DNA of 64,000 nucleotides from Eutreptiella sp. 'Long Island Sound 2002' (Eukaryota; Euglenozoa; Euglenophyceae; Eutreptiales; Eutreptiaceae), in the NCBI GenBank assembly GCA_964036045.1, contig OZ038378.1, positions 20,723,941-20,787,940 of the forward strand. The letters run 5' to 3'. The notes beneath the pieces were generated by a model. It saw only the letters and a list, made by a program, of their open reading frames with translations. It made no database searches and was not told the origin of the DNA. Positions 54,671 to 64,000 of this stretch are shown here, piece after piece (positions within the stretch are counted from its first letter, which is position 1; each line of letters starts with the position of its first letter). The translations under genes and the position numbers were made by a program.

Positions 54671-54889
54671 ATGGAAATGGCAAGGCTCGGAACAGCGGTT
54701 AAAGTCTGCCTGGCGCGCGCCCGGCACTGCGACGGTCCCCCACAAAGGCCAAGATTAGATGAAGCAGAGAGATTGGATCTGTTGGATAGCGTCAAGACAA
54801 AGGCATGCAAGAATATTTACACCGATGGGTCTTCAAAGAAGGACCAGAGCGCGGGATTCGTGGGATATGGTACATCTACAGAGCTATGA
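54671..54889 (+). pseudogene. LINE RNase H fragment
   Basis: CKNIYTDGSSKKDQSAGFVG is the start of a retrotransposon RNase H domain (first catalytic Asp in YTDGS, then aG-g). The frame stops 20 codons later, before the remaining catalytic residues. Confidence 0.55.
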
Positions 54890-55813
54890 GAGGGCAGGGG
54901 GATGGATAGGGCAGCAAATGGCTGGCGAAAAGGTGACCCCCCACCTCCTTGAGTCAGCGTCATGTTTGTGCTCAGGTCAACAACGGCCAGACGGGTACCT
55001 TGTGCTGGGCGAGCGGGTACTTCGCCTGTGCTTCAACAAGAGGGAGGCTACACGAAGTCTCACGCGCGCTGACAAGCGGTCACTGGCGAGTGGGAAAGAG
55101 GTTTGAGATAAAATCGGGCGGTTAGAAACGGTTGGCGAGCATTTGGAAACGGACGGAAAGGGTTGGCGCCAAACAGATCCTCCGTCCTGGAGGAATCCAT
55201 CAGCCCCTTCAAGCACAGGCTGGGTGCCCCTCCACCCACGCGTTAACCCGGCGGCAACCGTGCCGGGTCCAGGAGTGAGCGCCGCGCCATATTATTGCCC
55301 TGGATCGCTCCTAAGGGGTTCCGCACCGGAGGTTGTGGGGGTGGGGGCGTCAATGGGTTGGGCTGCGGAGTGATGGAGAGCTGAATCGGAGACTGGCCCG
55401 CCAGATTGCACGGCAGCCCTGTGATAGGGGGCAATGGCCCAAGCCACGAGCTCCGGCGGGGCGCCCCAGGGGGGCGCGACAGTTCATGAGGCGGCGTCGC
55501 AGGAAACGAGGCAGAACCCACCACGCCTTCCTTGCGTGGGCTCTCATCGGATGGAGGGGGGGCGTCGCAGATGATCCCAGAGAGACGTGGCTGTGGAATT
55601 GCTGGTTCGGGGCTGGAGCCGGTGGTGGCTGGTGGGCTGTCATTGTCTGGGGACAGGATGACACAGGGATTGCCCGGCGACAGTGCAAGGGACGGCACTG
55701 GGGGGACTAGGGCCGGGCGGTGTGTGGAGGCGATGGTGCAGGGGATGGGAAAAGGAGAGGCAGCGGTGGAGTCCCCCCCGCCCTCTGCACAACGACCAGA
55801 ACTGTTTCACCGC

Positions 55814-56086
55814 TTAACTAGAGGGTGTTCGTTTGGAAAAAAAGCACTGTTTGGAACCGGGACAGGTGGTTGTACAAGACGGTGCACACTTCTGCAACTT
55901 GCCAGTGAAAATGTGTGCTGTACCCCAGACACTTCTGGCTGCCTTTGCCTGAACAATATCACACTCATCGTTCAGTGCCAGCAGCACTTGCACCCCATAC
56001 TCCTCAGAACCAGAAGTGGCAGAGCAGTGCAAAAAGTTTGCAGGTCCCATCCATATTGGAATCGGAATCGGAATCAGAACGGACAA
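55814..56086 (-). mobile_element. Second fragment of the 51.8-kb DDE transposase family
   Basis: ECDIVQAKAARSVWGTAHIFTGKL aligns with the corresponding acidic-tail part of 51851-52849 (EVQIVWAKAGRGIWGLGHVFEGKL). It lacks catalytic motifs. Confidence 0.55.
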
Positions 56087-57168
56087 CTGAGACGGTCATC
56101 GCACCTGCCAATTTCGTCCTACCTGCCTCAGTTTTCGTCCTGCATGCCTCAATCTTAAACTAACACGCATCAACGTTCGTCCTCCATGCCCGAAAACTTG
56201 TCCTACAACCACCACAACTCGTCTCACATCCATGAAACCACAATTCTGTGAGGAAAAAGAATAGTGTCAGAAAAGGCGCCGCTCAACTAGGGGGTGGTGG
56301 TGGCACAATTGGTCATTGCATGGTGGACGTGGGGGGGGGTCAACAGAGATGGTATGGGGATAGTACAGGGAAACTGCCGGAGTTGTGTTTCACAGAACCA
56401 GTTTATATGCCGTCCTAGGCAAGCAGCAGCAAGCGGCAAGCAGGAAGCGGCAACAACAACCACAACGGCATAATCAGCTCAGCTATGCTCTGCTGGGGGT
56501 GGCAGTGATGGCACCGAGAGGCGACTTCTAGAGATGTCTCACAGACAACTACCAGAGGGTTGACAGACGCACAGGATAGAAGGGTGGGGTACATGAGGAG
56601 GCAGTTGAGCCACACTAAGGCTCAACCAGTTTGCCACTGCCGCATTGTTGCTGCCTGCGTGCAGCAGAGTTACCAAGCCTACAGCCATAACGAGCAGTGT
56701 GAGGCCTTGCCCTGGGTTGTGGAAAAGGCAACCTTTTGGCGATGGGGATGCCGGTAGATCAGATGCTTGTGGACAGCCACAATTTTATCCCGGATTCACC
56801 CGGATTCACGGGTGCTGGACAGTTCAGTGGCCTGTCCATCCGGTGGTACAGTTTTAGCGCAGGGGACCCCACCCCTTCCCAACATGCCCTCATGCCACAC
56901 TTTACCCGGACAGCACTCATGGGTGCCTCTCAATGTGAGGCCACAGCAGTTCGTTCCGGACCCTTGCCAGCCCCAGAGCACACCAGAAAAATTGCCACCC
57001 TTCCAACCAACTGACCATCCCTTCGGAGCACACAACACAACACCAAATCTGCCAATTCAAACTGCAAAGCAGTGATATTTGGTGTGCTTCATAAACAATT
57101 TTGTGCCGACAAGCGTGTGGGTCACGACGTTCAGCACAATGATTTTCTGTACGTTCACCACGAACTGT

Positions 57169-57334
57169 GGTGGTGGTGGTGGTGGTGGTTGTGTGTGTGG
57201 GTGTGGGTGTGTGTGTGTGTGTGTGTGTGCGTGCGTGCGTGCGTGTGGGTGCGTGCGTGCGTGCGTGCGTGTGTGTGTGTGTGTGTGTGTGCGGGTGTGT
57301 GCATGCGTGCGCGCGCGCGCGCGTGTGTGTGTTG
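57169..57334. repeat. GT/GC microsatellite, second locus
   Basis: A (GGT)n stretch leads into (GT)n with GC interruptions and an (GC)n end, as at 6452-6716. The 3' flank is the same repeat cassette. Confidence 0.97.
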
Positions 57335-57337
57335 GTG

Positions 57338-57440
57338 CGTGTCCTTTTGATAGCACACCTCATCCCGCACCATCATCTTGTGTAGTTGTGCAGCAGCCGT
57401 GTTGGTTGCATCAGCAGTGGTCACGTGGTCCATAAGGGGG
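57338..57440 (+). repeat. Dispersed repeat cassette (copy 2)
   Basis: Near-identical to 6717-6843, apart from a deletion near the CACGTGGTCC site. See that entry. Confidence 0.8.
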
Positions 57441-59632
57441 GTGACAAATGTGCCTCCAGATGCTGAACTGTGTAATGAATTGTGCACCAACTAATGTAAC
57501 CCATTCACATTCGCAATGCCCACTGCTGTTGTCATTTGCATTGCCATCCAGGTCACTAGAGCAAGGAGGACCAGAATGGCTGCATAACCCCGGCTACATC
57601 AGGGTTCGCAACTTGATGAGGATTCATGTGGGCTGCCGTATCGGAGTCCTCAAGGAGGGGACGTCTTGGATAGCACTTGGAATAGCATTGGTTGCTTGTT
57701 GGTTGCGGGTGGTCAAGCCTAAGAAGATGCCTGGGGCGCTCCCGGCACGGTGACACCCCCCCTGGGCTTGTGGGACAGCTTCTGTGGAGGAGGAACTTGG
57801 ATCAAAGGCATACCACTGACGGGCTGGGGCTGGGCAGACAGTGCCTGGTCAGTATGAAGGGATCTCGGACTTTGGCTGCTGGTCTGCTCCACTGTGTGTG
57901 TGCCCTGGTCCACAGTTAGGAGGGGCTCTGCAATCTGAGTGGGGCTTGCTGACGATGGCGAGGGCCCTACACAGACGTGTGGGAGACGTAGCAAACTGCC
58001 ATTACGAAACATACCATGAGGACAGGAAGTGCACGGGTATCTGCTTAGGGGCTGTTGCCCTGGTCGGTGAGTACTAACCCCAGACGGTCATCCCCCGACA
58101 CTTCTACTCACTGATATACGGGTGGCGTGATAACTCTGCCTCAGCTTTTGTGGAGTGCAGTGCCAACGTAATACGACAACCTCCCACCCTGACGCACTCC
58201 GACGTCTCATCCTCGAAATTGCATTTGTTCACAGGTTGAGTGTCTTCAGCAGCCCGTGTCTGCACACCTACCGCTAGGGGGGTAAAAGGGGGGGTGAACG
58301 GAGGATTAGATTTGTTGACTCGAGTCGATCCTGTCGCTCATGCTGCTCCACCGGAACTTTCAGTTGCCCTGGACTTGTGGCTGCAGGTACACTTTGGGTT
58401 GGCGTGGTGATTCAGGCTTTCCTCTCCTATTGAGTATAACGGAATGGGGCAGCTAAAGATTGGGAGTGCAACGGTGCAAAGGACCCAGACAAATACACGA
58501 CACAATCGGTCTATCATATTGGCGTGTTGACAAGTTTCAGATATACATGACCGACGGGGACCGAGCCCCTTCCCCTCCGAAGAAAGCCTGGGCCGAAGCA
58601 CAAGCCCCCCTCCACCCCGGCCCTGAGGAAGGGATGTTCCAGTTGGTCGAGTCCCAAAATCCTGAACCCCAACCGCGGCCAAAACATCGCCCTTCAACCG
58701 TGACCAGACCACCGCATCCACGAAAATGGCACTTTCGGGAAATTGCACGTCAACGGGCTTGCAAAGTCATCAGGTGCCCTGCCAAAAAGACATGATCAGT
58801 CCAACCGCCCAAATTTTCGCCTTCGGGTTTCACAACTGATCAACGGCTCTATCAACGCGACTTCCGCAAAAGGCCTGCAGCTGTTGTCCAGGCCTTCCGG
58901 GGCCAGACTGGGCACATGGCCGCACTGCAGCCTCCACCTCATGCCCAGCCCTGGCCCAGGCTCACCCGCAGCCTCCCCAGTCTCAGGGATTGAATCGTGC
59001 AGTGGTGAGCTCGGAACAAACCCGTGGAGGACTGCGGCGCGGGTGCTGCTTGTTCCAGAGCGCCGTTCCGGGGGCACAGATGGGACCAGTTGTTGAGGGC
59101 CGCACTGTCCAGCGGCGCAGCGTCCGCACGCTCCTCTGCCTGAGCAAAGCGCACACAAGGCCCACGGGAGTGCGGGTAGGCTCTGGGCTGTATGCGACTG
59201 TTTCCTGTACGCAAAAGGCCCTAGGGGCCCACGGATTGCCTGCTTTGAAGGCAGAGGCACACGTCACTCAGGCGAAGGTCACACGACACTGCAGGCGTGG
59301 CACACGCCCTGTGGGCGACAGGGCTCCTGGATGAAGGGCGAACGATAAGGAAGGACTGGTACTGGGCTGGCTCTAGGGTAAGTCATCAAAGGCCACTTGA
59401 TCTAAGCGATGACACGGGGCTGGGACTGAGGACGTCACACGTGACATGTGACACGCGACATAGGCCCGGGGGGGGGGGGGGGACGACTCCTTGGGTTTGG
59501 ACGCCAACTACTCCCGCACGAACGGTTGGCCGGAAGCCCCCTAGAGGGAGGGGGGGGGGTTGGAGGGGGGATTGTGTGATGGGCGATTGGATGGGGGGAG
59601 GGGTATGGGAGGGGCTTTGGGGGGGGGGGGGG
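57441..59632. other. Gene-less spacer before the long tandem array
   Basis: An acceptor-like CATCCAG at 57549 precedes a short frame with a hydrophobic stretch (TSWIALGIALVACWL), too little to call an exon. G-runs at 59467-59481, 59548-59557 and 59617-59632. Confidence 0.35.
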
Positions 59633-61534
59633 CGCGCGAAATGGGCAAAAATCAGACCTCCGTCGTGGTGCTTTGGATTTGATTGAAATTTTGGTGCATG
59701 ATACCTATGGGTGTGAAGTACAATCACACAAAGTTTGAGCAAGAAACTCAACGGTGGCGGCCGGGAACGGGATTTGCAAGTGGCGGACCTCCGTTTCAAA
59801 AACTGCAGTTTAGGGCCAAAAACAGCCATTTTTGGACCAAAAACGCCCTGGAACACATTCAAAACGGCCAAACGAAGGGAAACAGCGGATACACTTCACG
59901 TGCGGCTTGACTTCCCCGTGTCAACGAGCTCTTTGCGGCCCTCTAACTCCATGATATGTCCCGAAAACGGCCCAAAAAGGCCCCCACAAGATTCAAATGC
60001 CGACAGCCACAAACCAAGAATAGGCCATATCTTTGGCTACATGGCTCAAAATGCGATTCCGAGGGCACCTACTCCACCCGCAACCCTCCACTTTTTGTGG
60101 TTTCAACCCCTCAGAATTGCCCAAACGGACGCCTAGACCCCAATACCTAGGCCCACTAGGCTGCGGCAAGCTGCAAGCTCAAGCCCAAACAAGTGGGTGC
60201 CCAAATGGGTCAATAGGATCTAGTAGGGGCAAAAAGATGACTTTTCTCAAAAATGATCCTAGACCATGTGCGACGCTAACACAAGTGTTTTTGGACCGTT
60301 TTGAGCTTGTGGTGGCCCATTTGGGTCCTCCGAAAATCCCAAAATGCCTTGAAAATGGGTTGTTTTGGGACCAAAAAATGGGTCAAAAATGGGTCAAAAA
60401 CGCATTTTTCCAAACCTCATCCTAGACCATTTGGGGTGCACAAACGGGTGAAATGAGCCCATTTTGAGCCCATTTTGAGCCCATTTTGGGGCATTTTGGC
60501 CCCTAAGAAGTCCAAAAAGCCTTGAAAGTGGGCCTCGTGGTGATGGGGTTCACTTGCAAGCTGATTTCACTTTGTCAAGAGCCATCAATGTGTGACTCAT
60601 TCTTGATGTCCCTCACCAGTCATAGCTGATGTTCCCTCCCCAACCAGCTCGGTCCCAATATTCAGTCTTGATTAGGGCTAGGGTCACCGAGCTGGTGGAA
60701 CCAGTCTTGGTTTTATAACCCTTTTTAGTGTCTAGGGTGGACCTACCAGGTTTAGCAGCAAGCAAGCAGCAAGCAGCAAGCAAGCAAGCAGCACGCGCGA
60801 AATGGGGAAAAATCAGACCTCCGTCGTGGTGCTTTGGATTCGGCTGAAATTTTGGTGGATGATACCTATGAGTGTGAAGTACAATCACACAAAGTTTGAG
60901 CAAGAAACTCACCGGTGGCGGCCGGGAACGGGATTCGCAAGTGGCGAACCTCAGTTTCAAAAACTGCAGTTTAGGGCCAAAAACAGCCATTTTTGGGCCA
61001 AAAACGCCCTGGAACACATTCAAAACGGCCAAACGAAGGGAAACAGCGGATACACTTCACGTGCGGCTTGACTTCCCCGTGTCAACGAGCTCTTTGCGGC
61101 CCTCTAACTCCATGATATGTCCCAGAAACGGCCCAAAAAGGCCCCCACAAGCTTCAAATGCCGACAGCCACAAACCAAGAAGACGCCATATCTTTGGCTA
61201 CATGGCTCAAAATGCGATTCCGAGGGCACCTACTCCACCCGCAACCCCCCCACTTTTTGTGGTTTCCACCCCTCAGAATTGCCCAAACGGACGCCTAGAC
61301 CCCAATACCTAGGCCCACTAGGCTGTGTGTGGCAAGCTGCAAGCTCAAGCCCAAACAAGTGGGTGCCCAAATGGGTCAATAGGGTCTAGTAGGGGCAAAA
61401 AGATGACTTTTCTCAAAAATGATCCTAGACCATGTGCGACGCTCAAACAAGTGTTTTTGGACCGTTTTGAGCTTGTGGTGGCCCATTTGGGTCCTCCGAA
61501 AATCCCAAAATGCCTTGAAAATGAGCCAAAAATG

Positions 61535-62278
61535 GGTCAAAAACGCATTTTTCCAAACCTCATCCTAGACCATTTGGGGTGCACAAACGGGTGAAATGAG
61601 CCCATTTTGAGCCCATTTTGGGGCATTTTGGCCCCTCAGAAGTCCAGCAAGCCTTGAAAGTGGGCCTCGTGGTGATGGGGTTCACTTGCAAGCTGATTCC
61701 ACTTTGTCAAGAGCCATCAATGTGTGAATCATTCTTGATGTCCCTCACCAGTCATAGCTGATGTTCCCTCCCCCACCAGCTCGGTCAAAAACGCATTTTT
61801 CCAAACCTCATCCTAGACCATTTGGGGTGCACAAACGGGTGAAATGAGCCCATTTTGAGCCCATTTTGGGGCATTTTGGCCCCTCAGAAGTCCAAAAAGC
61901 CTTGAAAGTGGGCCTCGTTGTGATGGGGTTCACTTGCAAGCTGATTCCACTTTGTCAAGAGCCATCAATGTGTGAATCATTCTTGATGTCCCTCACCAGT
62001 CATAGCTGATGTTCCCTCCCCCACCAGCTCGGTCAAAAACGCATTTTTCCAAACCTCATCCTAGACCATTTGGGGTGCGCCAACGGGTGAAATGAGCCCA
62101 TTTTGAGCCCATTTTGGGGCATTTTGGCCCCTCAGAAGTCCAAAAAGCCTTGAAAGTGGGCCTCGTGGTGATGGGGTTCACTTGCAAGCTGATTCCACTT
62201 TGTCAAGAGCCATCAATGTGTGAATCATTCTTGATGTCCCTCACCAGTCATAGCTGATGTTCCCTCCCCCACCAGCTC
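61535..62278 (+). repeat. 248-bp subrepeat, three copies inside unit 2
   Basis: GGTCAAAAACGCATTTTTCC recurs at exactly 61535, 61783 and 62031, with almost identical 248-bp intervals. It accounts for the greater length of unit 2. Confidence 0.97.
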
Positions 62279-62326
62279 GGTCCCAATATTCAGTCTTGAT
62301 TAGGGCTAGGGTCACCGAGCTGGTGG
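62269..62326. repeat. 13-bp inverted repeat at the unit tail
   Basis: CCACCAGCTCGGT (62269-62281) and its exact complement ACCGAGCTGGTGG (62314-62326) enclose CCAATATTCAGTCTTGATTA-type DNA. The same structure, with one mismatch, is at about 60640-60698 and, changed to CTGATGG, at 63650-63752. Confidence 0.8.
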
Positions 62327-64000
62327 AACCAGTCTTGGTTTTATAACCCTCTTTAGTGTCTAGGGTGGACCTAAAAGGTTTGGCAAGCAAGCAGCAAGCA
62401 AGCAGCAAGCACGCGCGAAATGGGGAAACATCAAAGCTCCTTCGTGGTGCTTCGAATTTGGCCAAAACTTTGGTGGATGCTACCTATGGGTGTGAGGGAC
62501 AACCACACAAAGTATGAGCCAGAAACTCAACGGTGGTGACCGTGAACGGGCGTCGCAAGTGCCGGACCTCCATTTCAAAATCTGTACTTAGGGCCAAAAT
62601 CAGCTTGTTTTTGCCCAAAACCGTCCTAGAACCTGCTGAAAACGGGCAAATGAAGGGAAATAGTGGCTACTCTACATGTGCAGCTTTACTTCCCCGCGCC
62701 GATGGGCCCTCTAGGGCCCTCTAACTCCAAAATATGTCAGCGAACCGCCCCCAAAAGGCACCCAAAAGCCCCAGAATTTTTGCACATTGGCCACCGACAA
62801 CCCCAAACCAAAAACAGACCATACTTTGGGCTACGTGGCTCAAAACGTGATTTCGTGCTCACTTAATCCACCCGCAACCACCGACTTTTGCTGGTTTCCA
62901 CCCCTCAAAATTGCCCTAACCGACATCTAGCCTCCTGTACCTAGGCCTAGTGGGCTGCGGCAAGCTGCAAGAGGTAGCCCAAAGAGGTGGATGCCAAAAT
63001 GGGTCAACAAGGTCCACCGGGTGCAAAAAAATGACCTTTTTCAAAAATGATCTTAGACCACATGGAATGCCAAAACAAGTGTTTTTGGCGCGCTTTGAGC
63101 TCGTGGTGGCCCGTTTTGGCCCTCCTAAAATCCCAAAATGCTTTTGAAAATGGGCTGTTTTGGGACAAAAAATGGGTCAAAAATGGGTCAACAATGTGTT
63201 TTTCCACATATGATCCCAGACCATTTGGGGTGCCTAAACAAGTGAAGTGAGCGCTTGTCAATCCCATTGCAAGCCATTTTGGCCCCTCCAAAGTCACAAA
63301 TGCCTTGAAAATGGGTTTTTTTTGCAACCAAAAATAGGTCAAAAATGTGTTTTTCCAGGGATACTTTTGGACTATTTGGAGTGCACAAAAAAAAGTGGAA
63401 CGAGCCCATTTTGAGCCCATGTTGAGCAATTTTTGCCCCTCTCAAGGCCGAAAGGGCCTTGAAAATGGGCCAATTTAGGACCACAAATGGGTCAAAAATG
63501 GGTCAAAACCATGGTTTTCCAAAAATGATCCTGGTCCGGTTGTGGTGCCCAAACGGATGAATACAGCTCATTTCGAGCCCCGCTCTCATCCACTTTCCAG
63601 TGCGTACCTCATTTGTCGTTGAAGTCCCCAAGACGATGTTCCGTCCCCAACCAGCTCGGTCCCAATATTCAATACTGGTTAGGGTTAGGGCTAGGCCTCG
63701 GCTTAGGGCTGGGGGTAGGGGAATGGGTAGGGGTAGGGTCACCGAGCTGATGGAACCAGTCTTGGTTTTATAACCCTTTTTAGTGTCTAGGGTGGACCTA
63801 CCAGGTTTAGCAGCAGCAGCAGCAGCAGCAGCATGCGCGAAATGGGGCAAAATCAGACCTCCGTCGTGGTGCTTTGGATTTGGTTAAATTTTGGTGCATG
63901 ATACCTATGAGTGTGAAGTACAATCACACAAAGTTTGAGCAAGAAACTCACCGGTGGCGGCCGGGAACGGGATTTGCAAGTGGCGGACCTCCGTTTCAAA

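Larger units (their letters stand above)
59633..64000 (+). repeat. Tandem array of 1.2-1.6-kb units, continuing past the window
   Basis: Units start with CGCGCGAAATGGG at 59633, 60794, 62412 and (variant TGCGCGAAATGGG) 63834. Each carries CAAAGTTTGAGCAAGAAACTC, GGGAACGGG, blocks of GGGTCAAAAATGGGTCAAAA, and ends with TTGGTTTTATAACCC then a GCA/GCAA microsatellite junction. Pairwise identity is high between the first two units, lower for the third. No conserved long frame, and no mobile-element protein recognised. Confidence 0.93.

Overview
This window reads as nuclear DNA of a GC-rich, intron-bearing eukaryote, most likely a protist or alga; I cannot name the lineage. The evidence is direct. 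Three genes become continuous reading frames only when GT-AG introns are removed, and all eight inferred splice junctions keep phase. The gene set (F-box, PITH, IQ/coiled coil, trypsin plus C-type-lectin-like surface protein) is eukaryotic. Long spacers are filled with microsatellites, minisatellites, poly-G/poly-C runs and decayed transposons. There are no bacterial operons, ribosome-binding sites or CRISPR arrays.

Layout: (1) 1.9-7.8 kb, plus strand: a four-exon gene joining an F-box, a coiled coil and a nucleic-acid-deaminase-like domain. Its last intron carries a large GT/GC microsatellite. This is the most unusual gene here. (2) 9.5-13.6 kb: a minus-strand frame with a RanBP2-like zinc-finger motif, then a 2-kb minisatellite of about 48-bp units containing TTGGGGTTAGGG-type sequence and a hairpin, flanked by two similar exon-like segments in opposite orientation. 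(3) 13.6-17.8 kb: AT-richer DNA with an interrupted coiled-coil reading frame on the minus strand. (4) 21.1-25.6 kb, minus strand: a four-exon gene for a 1113-residue coiled-coil protein with an IQ motif. (5) 26.8-33 kb: two members of a TIR DNA-transposon family, tRNA-like sequences, a transposase tail fragment and 15-bp repeats. (6) 33.2-36.3 kb, minus strand: a single-exon membrane protein with signal peptide, active-site-complete trypsin domain, EGF-like segment, C-type-lectin-like domain, one transmembrane helix and a decapeptide-repeat tail. (7) 36.8-40.3 kb: a graveyard of retroelement and DDE-transposase fragments. (8) 41.7-50.8 kb, minus strand: PITHD1, three small exons separated by introns of 2.8 and 5.6 kb, the first holding another intact-looking TIR element. 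(9) 51.8-57.4 kb: a CENP-B/pogo-like DDE transposase remnant, a LINE RNase H remnant and a second GT microsatellite cassette. (10) 59.6 kb to the end: a tandem array of 1.2-1.6-kb units, with an embedded 248-bp subrepeat.

The genes look independent. No shared pathway is evident, although an F-box deaminase would act through ubiquitin ligase (SCF) machinery and PITH proteins are proteasome-linked in animals. Splice boundaries were deduced by eye from phase and homology. Domain calls rest on motif recognition without database search.
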